Below the pieces are notes generated by a model. That model saw only the letters and a list, made by a program, of their open reading frames with translations, made no database searches and had not been told where the DNA came from. 64,000 bases of DNA from the NCBI GenBank assembly GCA_039024915.1, contig JBCCPK010000004.1, forward strand, positions 310,001 to 374,000. Reading direction: 5' to 3'. Positions within the stretch are counted from its first letter, which is position 1, and each line of letters begins with the position of its first letter. The translations under genes and the position numbers were made by a program. The DNA comes from Pseudomonadota bacterium (lineage in GTDB: Bacteria > Pseudomonadota > Alphaproteobacteria > Rhizobiales > MH13). Below, in pieces: positions 22,801 through 30,749 of this stretch.

Positions 22801-23600
22801 CGGACGCGCTTGACGCTCACTACCAAGTACAGGTCGACATCAAGGATGGTTCGATCGCGGGCTTCGAGGCGCTTGTGCGGTGGACACATCCCGAACGAGG
22901 TGTCGTTCCACCCAATATGTTCATTCCCATCGCTGAAGCATCACCCATGATCGGCGCGATCGGCGCCATGATGCTCAAGCGAGCGTGTTCGCAAGGCAAA
23001 GCCTGGCTTGATGCGGGTGGCGCCCCACTTAACATGGCCGTCAATGTTTCAGTTGCGCAGCTATGGCACAGGGACGTGGCGGCAGACGTTCGCGATGCGT
23101 TGAACGCGACCGGCTTTCCTGCTCATTTGCTGACAGTCGAGCTAACTGAGAGTGTTTTCGAGGACACGTCTTTACCGCGTATCCAAAGTCTGTTTGCCGA
23201 GCTTAAGCAGCTTGGCGTCAAGATGGCGCTGGACGACTTCGGGACTGGATACTCATCCTTAAAGTATCTGGACAAGCTGTCGTTTGACCGGCTGAAAATC
23301 GATCGGTCCTTTGTCCACAAGTGCGATCAAGACGCCGAGAAGCGTCGCTTGTTGCAGGGGATCGTGGGTCTCAGTAGCGGTTTGGGGTTACAAACCGTTG
23401 TTGAAGGTGTGGAAACGGAAGCCGAACTGGATGTTGTCCGCGATATGGGCTGCAACATGGTGCAGGGATATTATTTTGCACGGCCGAAGCCATTCCATGA
23501 GGCCTGCCTAGATGCAGCGCGCATTGAAACGACGTCGGGTCTGAAGCCGTTGCTCTGGCGGGACAGTGAAGGGCAAGGGCCCGCACGGATTGCGCTTTAA
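19815..23600 (+). CDS. Multi-PAS GGDEF-EAL protein (c-di-GMP turnover)
   Basis: A 1261-residue signalling protein starting with GTG. An N-terminal PAS-like region (about 45-185) and a linker precede three near-copies of a PAS module, starting at about residues 304, 432 and 559, each with the pattern [DE]FAxTxSDWxWE and ending GYRGTxSxVT. A fourth, different PAS/PAC lies near 688-800. The GGDEF domain (about 810-975) keeps the catalytic RLGGDEFAVI; the EAL domain (about 985-1240) keeps EALVRW, the metal-site N in AVNVS, E in VELTES, DDFGTGYSS, K in LKID, EGVE and the Q of VQGYYFARP. Both enzyme activities therefore look intact. No transmembrane helix is evident, so it should sense a cytoplasmic signal. 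Net activity (synthase or phosphodiesterase) is not predictable. Confidence 0.93.
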   Translation: MNAAELPVKAVRSLGGSVSKLFPEMQAVLRPLTQPDLQRFADMQPLVDAWRKAVRSRAHFDDLLDLHSGPLAGFSDQLAIVERLDAEHFRYLHYGAQVARNSGRDMTGLSTADFSGEAAGFFRQSYCNALEAGEPLYSINRAVITHHTHSWQRLLLPVTASSGTGDELVIALIRPLMGVRELLADFGRDTGIVGGTLEPIRKDGSVQDFLLQTLSDLRDVFGDTPPCLLGDLYGRPLSLDEAERIMRASDGTVVVQRELPDSQARYGRAFLLRISGGRLQPVFSLTDETQLIEARNSAEERKQAMQDFAETASDWMWEADTEHRVTYLSPSFELQNKRPARTYLGKSRLDFANYPKNSEVLKAHQKDLDAKRAFRDLIYQLPDADGSLRWIRVNGVPRFSNDGAFIGYRGTGSDVTAEIEARDLAERRRRQMEEFAATGSDWLWESDGDHRITMISDAVTKHSGFPIEYYIGRVRTELGDAQINAEVFAAHIADLEAQRPFRDFVYSAYSAAGELRYWRISGNPQYDEDGEFVGYRGTGSNITEEMLAKQALEDQKAVMKEFADTASDWMWEIDDSFKFTMMSQAIEKVTGSPSDRYVGVDWFALEDVPENRETFGHLREQMVDRQPFRNVVYKAFTDDGVALWLRSNGNPRFDEDGTFLGYRGTASDVTDDVQTRKLAAERAQELGRAYKVGKLGAWWYDRTTDTVHLTEAYRNLVGLSDRFAELSVRRLMTFIARECRPSIFAAHRTVFKHDGNAQADIRWRHANGNFIDLTVVGQAERDSAGKVVRLYGTVQDITARKEAERELERLAYCDPLTGLGNRAAFNTALDALFANRDRSDHKAGLLLLDLDNFKEVNDTLGHSAGDELLRTAASRLVGAVTSSAAVYRLGGDEFAVIARDLAHSRDVSGLGSSIKSAFAGAFNLQDGAVHVTTSIGMVMVPEQTNDPHEAMRFADLALYRAKELGRNRHVLFHDKLDATVRERVALESDLRDAVNADALDAHYQVQVDIKDGSIAGFEALVRWTHPERGVVPPNMFIPIAEASPMIGAIGAMMLKRACSQGKAWLDAGGAPLNMAVNVSVAQLWHRDVAADVRDALNATGFPAHLLTVELTESVFEDTSLPRIQSLFAELKQLGVKMALDDFGTGYSSLKYLDKLSFDRLKIDRSFVHKCDQDAEKRRLLQGIVGLSSGLGLQTVVEGVETEAELDVVRDMGCNMVQGYYFARPKPFHEACLDAARIETTSGLKPLLWRDSEGQGPARIAL

Positions 23601-23708
23601 CGGTCTAGACAAGGCCTTGTTAAGTGTGGTCGGAACCGGCGCGCCCCATGCAAACACCCTTTAACCGTACAGCGGTATGCAGATGGTCTACGGTTGAAAG
23701 GTATCGGC

Positions 23709-23888
23709 ATGCGGCGGTTCAAAAACACCATCAAACTTTTCGCCCATGATGATCGGGGTGCTACGGCGGTCGAATACACCATCATGATCGCTGGGATTGC
23801 GCTTGCAATTATCATCACCGTCTACCTAGCAGGCGAGCGACTGGCCGAGAGTTACGCAGACATCCCCGATGTCGTCACATCCCGCTGA
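23709..23888 (+). CDS. Flp/Fap-type pilin
   Basis: A 59-residue precursor of a type IVb (Flp) pilin. It has a short basic leader (MRRFKNTIKLFAHDDRG), a prepilin peptidase site G|ATAVEY with the required Glu at +5, and one hydrophobic helix (TIMIAGIALAIIITVYLAG). AAAGG is six bases before the ATG at 23709; a TTG five codons earlier is in frame but less well placed. No tad/cpa assembly genes (cpaABCEF, tadBC) are nearby, so it is an orphan pilin gene that would rely on machinery encoded elsewhere. It follows the c-di-GMP protein by about 110 bases on the same strand, a suggestive pairing since c-di-GMP often controls pili, but that is inference. Confidence 0.9.
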   Translation: MRRFKNTIKLFAHDDRGATAVEYTIMIAGIALAIIITVYLAGERLAESYADIPDVVTSR

Positions 23889-23895
23889 TCGGACG

Positions 23896-24903
23896 TCACC
23901 TTTGTTTGCGGGGCGTCTGGTCGCCTGCAGGCAGTTCCGAGGTATCCAGAGCATCAGCTAATCGTGCCTTGGCTGACCCGGGGCGGAGCGGTTTCTGCTG
24001 TCCGTCGGAGGGTGCCCAACCGGAAAAGGAAAGAACCTGAAAGGTCGCACGAATGCGCCCGTCCTCGTCGGCATAGCGTTGAGCGTAAATCTGGGCCGCT
24101 CGTACAGCGCGGCCCTTAGTCCAGGGAACACGTGTGCGGCCGTTCAGAATATTCGTTGCGCCCATTGCGCGAAGATCTGCCATCAGGACGAACAGGTTGC
24201 CATAACGGACTGTGATGGTGTCGACATCGGTCACCGGTAAGGCGAAGCCGGCTCTTTGTAACAGGCTACCAAGGTCGCGGACGTCGACAAATGGCGCAAC
24301 TCTTGGTGTTACACCTCCGGTGCTTTCCTCTTCTTCCGCAGCAAGGACTGCGCGGAGTTCATGCAGACTGTTGCCGCCTATCATCGCGCCGAGCAAAAGC
24401 CCATCTGGCCGGAGCGCACGGCGAATTTGTATTAACGTACCAGGCAGGTCGTTCACCCATTGCAGTGAGAGCACCGACGTCACCAGATCAAGGCTTTGCG
24501 GAGCAAGCGGCAGCCACTCATCATCGGCAACCGCACGGGGAAGCTGATGAGAAGAGGTAGCCGTGCCCTGCGCGCTTCCGGCCGTTAGGTCGATCAGGCT
24601 CCCCACCCGATGGCTTGAAGCCATAAGATCCGCTGTACGCCCATCGTCCCCCGTGAGGTCTACGGCCAAGTCAAAGTGACGTTCGACGGCGTCAAGACGC
24701 TCGCGAACTTCAGTTCCAACTTGATCCAAGAGAAAACCGCCATCGCGCGCGCGGGGTCGGAGAGACGCCATGAGGGCGCGTTGCCGCCGCTTTTGCAACA
24801 GGACGCGATCGAAGACGTGAGGCGCTGCTGGTTCGGGTTTCAAATGGTCAGACTCGATTGGCAAGGATCGCGATTGCACGGGTTTTGGTGACGAGATCCT
24901 CAT
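23896..24903 (-). CDS. SAM-dependent methyltransferase, BioC/NDUFAF5-like
   Basis: A class I methyltransferase-fold protein of 335 residues from the ATG at 24903; a TTG at 24942 would lengthen it. The N-terminal FDRVLLQKRRQRA motif and central LAPQSLDLVTSVLSLQWVNDLPG are typical of the family related to BioC and human NDUFAF5. The SAM glycine loop is poorly conserved (SLIDLTAGSAQGT replaces the usual DLGCGTG), so activity on SAM is uncertain. The C-terminus contains GRTRVPWTKGRAVRAAQIYA and a region rich in Asp/Gly. It is divergent from comF, a layout I associate with Hyphomicrobiales. A role in respiratory complex I maturation is possible by homology only. Confidence 0.8.
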   Translation of the reverse strand: MRISSPKPVQSRSLPIESDHLKPEPAAPHVFDRVLLQKRRQRALMASLRPRARDGGFLLDQVGTEVRERLDAVERHFDLAVDLTGDDGRTADLMASSHRVGSLIDLTAGSAQGTATSSHQLPRAVADDEWLPLAPQSLDLVTSVLSLQWVNDLPGTLIQIRRALRPDGLLLGAMIGGNSLHELRAVLAAEEEESTGGVTPRVAPFVDVRDLGSLLQRAGFALPVTDVDTITVRYGNLFVLMADLRAMGATNILNGRTRVPWTKGRAVRAAQIYAQRYADEDGRIRATFQVLSFSGWAPSDGQQKPLRPGSAKARLADALDTSELPAGDQTPRKQR

Positions 24904-25210
24904 CCTGCGGGGCTCTCGTCCACTTTCCTTAAGGCGAAGCAACGCCTGAAGATATAGGCCGGCTTGCCGCTCCCACGCGAGCGCCAGCCGCTATGTCCGT
25001 CTGCAGACAGCCATCTCTGCCGTGCGCCAACACCCTTCCCGATGGGTTGGGCCCGGATAGGAAAATTGCTCATGACTCTTCTTTTGCGGTCGCTTACAAC
25101 TTCTGGCCTACGTCGTGTGGCGGGGCATGCTCAAAAAGTGTGCAGCAATGGTGCCGCAGAATTTGGTGGCTAGGTCGTGTGCCGTCAGCGCAGGCAGTGA
25201 GTGGGGTCAA

Positions 25211-26044
25211 ATGGCATCTTCGCCGCATTCTCGTCATCACAGCTCGGGGGGCTCCTCAGCACCGTTGATGGCGTCTCCGCTCAAAGCTGCTCGAGCCGCC
25301 TTGAACCGGCTGGTCGATTTCGCAATACCGCCCATCTGCCCCACTTGCGAAACGATGATGCAAAGCGACGGTGGATTGTGCGGCGCTTGCTGGCGCATGG
25401 TGCCGTGGATCGAAGAACCGGTCTGTGATCGCCTTGGTCTGCCGCTGTCCTACGACTTAGGCCCGGGCGCCGTGTCAGCGGAAGCCCTCGCCTGCCCGCC
25501 CGCGTTTGATCGGCTGCGCGCTGTGTGTGCCTATGAGGGTGTTGCTCCGCAACTCGTTCATGCGCTGAAGTTCAATCAGCAACGGCACCTTGCCCGCTCC
25601 CTTGGTGCCATGATGGCCCGTGCCGGTCGCAAACTGCTGAGCGAGCCGGATACCATTCTTGTTCCCGTTCCACTTCACCCGTTTCGACAGATTGGCCGAC
25701 GATACAACCAGTCAGGGTTGCTCGCAGAGGCGATTGCATCCGCTACAGGCGGCATTGCCAATCATCGTGCCGTGCGCCGGGTCAAGCGTACGAAGCAACA
25801 AGCTGCTTTGTCGCGTGGCGATCGACTGCGAAACGTTGATGGTGCGTTCGCCGTCGGAAAAGAGGGTGAGGCGAGCCTTGCGAATAAGCGGGTCGTGCTG
25901 ATTGATGATGTTCATACAACCGGCGCGACGTTGAACGCGTTGGCCCAAACCCTTAAACGATTGCCTCCGCTGTCGCGGCCTCAAAGTGTCGATGCATTGG
26001 TTTTCGCAACAACAGTTTTGCCAGATCGTTCGCTCTCACTATAA
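25211..26044 (+). CDS. ComF-family phosphoribosyltransferase-like protein
   Basis: ComF/GntX-family protein, 277 residues from the ATG at 25211; other in-frame ATGs lie at 25115 and 25268 and the start is unsure. A zinc-finger-like stretch has CPTC and CGAC near the N-terminus. The C-terminal PRTase part contains YNQSGLLAEAI and the PRPP-binding signature VVLIDDVHTTGATLNALA. In competent bacteria ComF helps DNA uptake, but in alphaproteobacteria the role is unclear. The gene heads a run comF-grxC-nitrilase-DUF1178-MOSC on one strand, with 53 bases to grxC. Confidence 0.87.
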   Translation: MASSPHSRHHSSGGSSAPLMASPLKAARAALNRLVDFAIPPICPTCETMMQSDGGLCGACWRMVPWIEEPVCDRLGLPLSYDLGPGAVSAEALACPPAFDRLRAVCAYEGVAPQLVHALKFNQQRHLARSLGAMMARAGRKLLSEPDTILVPVPLHPFRQIGRRYNQSGLLAEAIASATGGIANHRAVRRVKRTKQQAALSRGDRLRNVDGAFAVGKEGEASLANKRVVLIDDVHTTGATLNALAQTLKRLPPLSRPQSVDALVFATTVLPDRSLSL

Positions 26045-26097
26045 TCAAAAGACGTAGGGGTCGGCGGTTCGGCCCCACCATCGATGAGTGGACAGTC

Positions 26098-26355
26098 ATG
26101 GCCGAAGTTACAATCTACACCAGGGCGATGTGCGGTTTTTGCAGTCGTGCAAAGGGTTTGCTCAACCAAAAGGGTGTGAGCTTCGTCGAGCATGACGCAA
26201 CGCTTAAGCCGCAGGTCAAAGCCGAAATGGTCGACAGGTCCGGCGGTCGCGCAACCTTTCCGCAGATTTTCATCGCTGGAACCCATATTGGTGGCTGTGA
26301 CGACCTTTTTGCTCTCGAGAGGGCGGGCAAACTAGACTCGATGCTGTCCGCGTGA
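26098..26355 (+). CDS. grxC: Glutaredoxin 3
   Basis: An 85-residue thioredoxin-fold redox protein that uses glutathione to reduce disulphides. The active site is CGFC (residues 12-15) rather than the common CPYC. The glutathione-binding TFPQIFI with cis-Pro and the GGCDDL motif are present. The dithiol site points to a class I enzyme. It lies between comF and the nitrilase-family gene; their order is conserved in related bacteria. The start ATG at 26098 gives the standard length. Cytoplasmic. Confidence 0.94.
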   Translation: MAEVTIYTRAMCGFCSRAKGLLNQKGVSFVEHDATLKPQVKAEMVDRSGGRATFPQIFIAGTHIGGCDDLFALERAGKLDSMLSA

Positions 26356-26366
26356 GGGATGAGAGT

Positions 26367-27221
26367 ATGAAAGTTGCATTGATTCAGCTTTGCGCGAGCC
26401 GTGATCACGATGAGAATGTTGAGACGGTTTGCGATTACCTTGAGCAGGCGGGGAAGGCCGGGGCGCGGTATGCGCAGACGCCGGAGATGACGACCCTGAT
26501 CGAACGGGACCGTAAGCGTCTGTCTGCGCAGGTTACCGCTGAGCGGGTTGCGGACGCTCAATCACGTTTTTCAGCCATTGCCGCGAAGCATGCGATGACC
26601 GTCCATATCGGGTCCATGGCAGTGCCGCTCTCCGATGGCCGCTTCGGCAATAGGGCGCACCTTTTTGGCCCGAACGGCGCCATGGTCGCCCACTACGACA
26701 AGATCCACATGTTTGATGTCGACCTCGACAACGGCGAAAGCTGGCGAGAGAGCGCGATTTATGCACCTGGCGACAGATGTGTTGTTGCGCGCGCGACTGA
26801 AGGTGGCCCGCAGATCGGTCTTGGGATTTGCTACGATCTTCGTTTCGCGTCGCTTTTCCGAGCGCAAGCGCAGACGGGTGCTGACCTGATAACCGCGCCG
26901 GCGGCGTTCACGCGGCAAACTGGGCAAGCTCATTGGCATGTGCTGCTGCGAAGCCGTGCAATTGAAACCGGCAGTTTTATGCTCGCTGCCGCTCAGGCTG
27001 GCACGCACGCGGATGGCCGCGAAACCTATGGCCATTCCCTGGTGATCGATCCATGGGGTACCGTTCTTGCCGAAAAAACTGACGATCAACCAGGGTTGCT
27101 GATCGCTGAGGTTGGCCTTGAAGCGGTTGCGGCAGCTCGGAGCAAAATTCCAGCGCTCCAACATGACCGCGCCTTCTCGATCGACGCCGTGGATGCTCGG
27201 CCAGCGCAGGCTGTCGCATGA
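26367..27221 (+). CDS. Carbon-nitrogen hydrolase (Nit1/YbeM-type deaminated-glutathione amidase candidate)
   Basis: Nitrilase-superfamily protein, 284 residues from the ATG at 26367, eight bases after GAGGG; a GTG at 26352 overlapping the grxC stop would add five residues. The catalytic triad is visible: Glu in TPEMT, Lys in YDKIHMFDVDL, and Cys in GICYDLRF. The motif set matches the Nit1 branch, some of which hydrolyse deaminated glutathione. Placement next to a glutaredoxin is consistent with glutathione repair, but the substrate is inferred. Its stop overlaps the next start as ATGA. Confidence 0.9.
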   Translation: MKVALIQLCASRDHDENVETVCDYLEQAGKAGARYAQTPEMTTLIERDRKRLSAQVTAERVADAQSRFSAIAAKHAMTVHIGSMAVPLSDGRFGNRAHLFGPNGAMVAHYDKIHMFDVDLDNGESWRESAIYAPGDRCVVARATEGGPQIGLGICYDLRFASLFRAQAQTGADLITAPAAFTRQTGQAHWHVLLRSRAIETGSFMLAAAQAGTHADGRETYGHSLVIDPWGTVLAEKTDDQPGLLIAEVGLEAVAAARSKIPALQHDRAFSIDAVDARPAQAVA

Positions 27222-27805
27222 TTTCATTAACTCTGGTCTGCGTGAACGGACACAGCTTCGATGGCTGGTTTCGTGGCAATGCGGATTTCGACTCGCAATG
27301 TGAGGCTGGGCTCGTTGTATGCCCAACCTGCGGTGAAACAAATGTCAGACGGGGTTTGATGGCACCGAACGTGTCGACCGCGCGCCGACGAGAGCGAGCC
27401 GCGCAGCAAATCGAGCAGGCGTTTCAGTCCGCTGTGGCTTCTGCTCAATCGGCTGGCGCAAAGCCTGGGCCTGCGGTTCCCGCTTCTGGTCAGAAGGCTG
27501 CAGGTCCGGTGGATGGTGAGGTTTTGCCGAGCCCAGGCACGCCAGCGCGGTTTGCTGCGGGCCTGCAAGACGCGCCCGAACCCGTCAAAGCCTATGTCGA
27601 GGCCGTCCGGAAGCTACGCACCCACATCGAGCAGACCAGCGATGATGTCGGCGACCGCTTCGCCGAAGAGGCGCGCAAAATGCATCACGGAGAGACCGAT
27701 GAGCGCCCGATCCGTGGACGGGCTTCGATAGAGGAGGCGGCATCGCTTGATGAAGAGGGTATCGAGGTTTTTGCGCTCCCTACGCTACCGGAAGATGGCC
27801 ATTGA
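27218..27805 (+). CDS. DUF1178 family protein
   Basis: A 195-residue protein of a conserved alphaproteobacterial family of unknown role. The N-terminus has a zinc-ribbon-like pattern: LVCVNGHSFDGWFRG, then CEAG and CPTCGETNVRRGLMAP. The middle (about 60-125) is Ala/Gln/Pro-rich and variable, and the C-terminus has VEAVRKLRTHIEQTSDDVGDRF followed by EEARKMHHGETDERPIRG, which I recall as the family's conserved block. It overlaps both neighbours by 4 bases (ATGA before, TTGA after), so it belongs to one translationally coupled set with the amidase and MOSC genes. Confidence 0.9.
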   Translation: MISLTLVCVNGHSFDGWFRGNADFDSQCEAGLVVCPTCGETNVRRGLMAPNVSTARRRERAAQQIEQAFQSAVASAQSAGAKPGPAVPASGQKAAGPVDGEVLPSPGTPARFAAGLQDAPEPVKAYVEAVRKLRTHIEQTSDDVGDRFAEEARKMHHGETDERPIRGRASIEEAASLDEEGIEVFALPTLPEDGH

Positions 27806-28563
27806 CGGCCCATGTCGCGAACCTCTGGCGATGGCCTGTTAAAGGCTTTGGCGGGGAAGAACTCGCAACAGTGTCCGTCGCGCCCGGTGAGCTTTTTCCG
27901 TTTGATCGGGCATTCGCAATAGAGAATGGACCATCCGGCTTTGCGCCCGATGCTCCTGTGCACATCGCCAAACGACACTTCGTGTGTATGGTTCACCAGC
28001 CTCAAACAGGTCGATTGTCAGCGCGCTACGACGAAACAACGGCCAGGCTGCTTGTCGACACGCTTGACGGTCGTGCTCTGATTGTTGACCCCGATATCCC
28101 CCATGATCTTGAAGCGTTGACCGCTGAACTTGTGAACCATGGCGTGCGCGGGCCTCTGCGGCTGTGTAGTGCCGAAGACCGGACAGGTGGGCACGGGTTC
28201 ACGGATGTCCCCGACCGTTGGATTTCCATCCAGAACCAAGCGACGCTTGACGCAGTATCCGAGGCATCTGGATCGACCTTCGATCCGCGCCGATTGCGGG
28301 CGAACGTTCTCATCGCGGGATGGGACGCGTGGTCCGAAGAAGAGCTTGTCGGCAAAATACTCAAACTTGGGGACGTTCAAGTTGAGGTTGCCGAGGTCAT
28401 AAACCGTTGCCGCGCCATCGACGTGAACCCCGAGACGGCGGAAATGGACCGAGAGAGTTTGCGCACCATTATGGGGCTTCGCGGGGCACGATCGATCGGT
28501 CTGTACGCCAGGATTATGGATACTGGTACGATACGACCGGGGGACGCTGTTCACCTTGCATGA
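27802..28563 (+). CDS. MOSC-domain protein
   Basis: A 253-residue protein with an N-terminal MOSC beta-barrel (LWRWPVKGFGGEELATVSV, then GELFPFDRAFAIENG) and a C-terminal MOSC domain (RLRANVLIAGWDAWSEEELVG ... VINRCRAIDVNP). MOSC proteins bind molybdenum cofactor and reduce N-hydroxylated compounds or deliver sulphur; the cysteine expected in the NRCxxIDV motif is here (C in NRCRAIDV). It begins with TTG inside the DUF1178 stop. It ends the comF operon. It faces the DUF4167 gene, with about 110 bases between the stops and no obvious terminator. Confidence 0.88.
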   Translation: MTAHVANLWRWPVKGFGGEELATVSVAPGELFPFDRAFAIENGPSGFAPDAPVHIAKRHFVCMVHQPQTGRLSARYDETTARLLVDTLDGRALIVDPDIPHDLEALTAELVNHGVRGPLRLCSAEDRTGGHGFTDVPDRWISIQNQATLDAVSEASGSTFDPRRLRANVLIAGWDAWSEEELVGKILKLGDVQVEVAEVINRCRAIDVNPETAEMDRESLRTIMGLRGARSIGLYARIMDTGTIRPGDAVHLA

Positions 28564-28676
28564 AATCGGGAACTCGGCGTTCGTAGGGTAAGCGGTCGGC
28601 CCAGCCGTCTCTGCCGAGCTCTACGGCCCATATGCGCAATGACTTGAATGTTCGTGGTTGTCGGAGACGCGTGCTT

Positions 28677-29528
28677 TTATTTTTCGTCTGATGATGCCTG
28701 AACAGGCACGTCCGACGTTGCCGCAACTTCCGCGGCAGGCTGTTCCGTGCTGGTCTCGCTGCTGCCCGGTTCGTCAAAGCGATCGCTGACATCGACGCTC
28801 GCTTTCCGGCTGCGCGGTGCGCGACGCGGGCGCTCCGCCTGCTCCCCATTGGGCTCCGCGTGGCTTGCAGCTGCTTCGCTTCTGCCGTCTTGTTCAACGG
28901 TCGCGGCAGGGTCGCTGGCTTCGTTGCCGTTTTGAGATGGTTGATTGTTGTCAGCGGCGCCGTTTTTCTCGTGCTCGGCTGAGCCATTGGCTTTTTCGGT
29001 ACGCCCATCACGCGATCCACGTTCCTGATCGCTATCGGCCGCCCGGGCTTCGTCGCGTCCATCGTCGCGGCCGCGTCGCCCCCGGCCTCGATTGCGACGT
29101 CCACGCCGCTCCCCGTCATCATCGTTCCGATCCCGATCACGCCCGTTGGCCTGGTTCTGACCCCGAACATCGGGCTGCGGCGCATCGGGGTCGGCTGGGT
29201 CGAAGCCTTCGCGCTCATCATCATCGTTGCTGTCGGCGGTATCAATCGGATCATCGGCGCGTCGGACATTGATCGGCTGGTTCATCTGCTGCTGAGCTAA
29301 GGCGACGATCCGATAAAAGTGCTCGGCATGCTGCATGTACGCCTGGTGCAGCACCGTATCGCCGGAAGATTGTGCATCGCGCGCCAGATTGATGTACTTG
29401 TCCGCAATGTGCTGTGCGGTGCCACGAATTTTGACGTCCGGGCCGTTCGATTCATAGCCTCGGGAAAGCGGGCTGGGCCCTTTGCGCCCACGACCACGCG
29501 AACGTTTGTTGGATTGACCGGGTCTCAT
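28677..29528 (-). CDS. DUF4167 domain protein, likely RNA-associated
   Basis: A 283-residue protein with a basic, Arg/Gly-rich N-terminus (RPGQSNKRSRGRGRKGPSP) and the conserved DUF4167 core (about 30-85: DVKIRGTAQHIADKYINLAR, then AEHFYRIVALAQQQ). From about residue 90 on, it is disordered, rich in Asp, Glu, Arg, Gly and Asn, including an Arg-rich block RRGRRNRGRGRRGRDD. This composition suggests RNA binding or ribosome association; the function is unknown. It is placed downstream of prmC, as in other Hyphomicrobiales. The ATG at 29528 is preferred over a TTG six bases earlier. Confidence 0.88.
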   Translation of the reverse strand: MRPGQSNKRSRGRGRKGPSPLSRGYESNGPDVKIRGTAQHIADKYINLARDAQSSGDTVLHQAYMQHAEHFYRIVALAQQQMNQPINVRRADDPIDTADSNDDDEREGFDPADPDAPQPDVRGQNQANGRDRDRNDDDGERRGRRNRGRGRRGRDDGRDEARAADSDQERGSRDGRTEKANGSAEHEKNGAADNNQPSQNGNEASDPAATVEQDGRSEAAASHAEPNGEQAERPRRAPRSRKASVDVSDRFDEPGSSETSTEQPAAEVAATSDVPVQASSDEK

Positions 29529-29900
29529 TGCCAAGGGTTTGGTCTCTTAAGTGATGAAAAGGTCAGGTTGGCTCTACGCTTGGGTGAACCTCGCTGTCCC
29601 GCGGTCCACGCCAGATCCCTGCCGCTCACTGAGCACCATGGCAAACAAATGGAGGCATCCTGTGAGATGCTCCTCAGTTGCGCACTATGCGGGCTCAATT
29701 GTCAGGTTCGTCTACCACTGCCCCCAAAAGCTTGGCACATGGTGCGAATTGCAGGCTCACCGCTTCGCGAGTTGTGCTTTGCTATTCGGCAGTCCTGTAA
29801 CTCCTACCTGCTTCGCGACGTATTTCCAACCCTTTTTTCCGCGTATCAGGACATAGCGGTGATGCAGGCGCGCCTTCACCGTCGCTGCGGGTCTCTAACA
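29529..29900. other. Spacer between prmC and DUF4167 gene
   Basis: About 370 bases with no convincing gene. It carries an imperfect hairpin at about 29651-29675 (GGAGGCATC against GATGCTCC) that could attenuate or end the prmC transcript, and must hold the DUF4167 promoter. No tRNA or recognisable small RNA was seen. Confidence 0.4.
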
Positions 29901-30749
29901 CTAGGGTCGTCGGAAAATGCAGACCCGGTCGTTGCCAGATAAGTCCTTATCCGTACTAACCGGGCTCAGGCCTGCCTGTGCTCCCAGCTTCACCACAGCG
30001 TCGGCCTGCGTATGGCCGATCTCGACGATGACCCACCCGCCAGGCACGGTGCCGCGCATGGCTTGCGGCAGCAGGGCGCGATAGGCGTCAAGACCATCAG
30101 TCCCTCCGATCAGCGCCTGTTCGGGGTCGTGTTTGCGGACCTCTTCCTGCAGATAGCGGTGCTCGCCATTGCGAATGTACGGCGGATTGGAGACAATCAT
30201 ATCGAAGCGCTCGTCCACGCCTTGCAACCATTGTGACATGCGAAAGGCCAGGCGGTCGGAGACCCCCAAGGCGCGCGCGTTGCTGCGCGCCTGTTCGACA
30301 GCCCTTGCGTCGCTATCGATGCCAAGACCGGTCAAATGTGGGCGCTCGCGGGCAAGGGCGATGAGGACTATGCCGCTCCCGGTGCCCAGATCGGCGACAT
30401 GCGGAGAGCTTGTGATTGAAATGCGTTCAAGGGCTGCCTCGACGAGCCGACCTGTATCGTCACGTGGGATCAGTGTGGCGTCATTCAGGGACACTTCGAA
30501 GTCCCAAAAGGGTGCTTTGCCAAGGATGCGCGCCAGTGGCTCGCCAGCCGCTCTGCGGGCGAGAGCCGCCACCAATCGATCCGCCTGCTCCCGCGTCAAA
30601 GCGGTTATGTCGAAGGCGATTTGTTCGGTTTTGCTCAGCCCGGTGATGGCCTCGACCAGCAGCCTCGCCTCTGCCATGGCGTCGCTGAACGGGCGTTTCG
30701 CAATTGTTTCTCGTGCGAGCGCGACCGCTTGTGCGATCGTCGGCGTCAC
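29901..30749 (-). CDS. prmC: Release factor glutamine methyltransferase
   Basis: Methylates the Gln of the GGQ motif in release factors RF1 and RF2 with SAM. At 282 residues it has the usual length: an N-terminal helical domain (residues 1 to about 90), then the Rossmann domain with the [14 protein letters not shown] loop and the substrate-binding NPPYI (in [12 protein letters not shown]). It starts with GTG overlapping the prfA stop by 4 bases (GTGA), so enzyme and substrate genes are translationally coupled. Cytoplasmic; identification secure. Confidence 0.95.
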   Translation of the reverse strand: MTPTIAQAVALARETIAKRPFSDAMAEARLLVEAITGLSKTEQIAFDITALTREQADRLVAALARRAAGEPLARILGKAPFWDFEVSLNDATLIPRDDTGRLVEAALERISITSSPHVADLGTGSGIVLIALARERPHLTGLGIDSDARAVEQARSNARALGVSDRLAFRMSQWLQGVDERFDMIVSNPPYIRNGEHRYLQEEVRKHDPEQALIGGTDGLDAYRALLPQAMRGTVPGGWVIVEIGHTQADAVVKLGAQAGLSPVSTDKDLSGNDRVCIFRRP

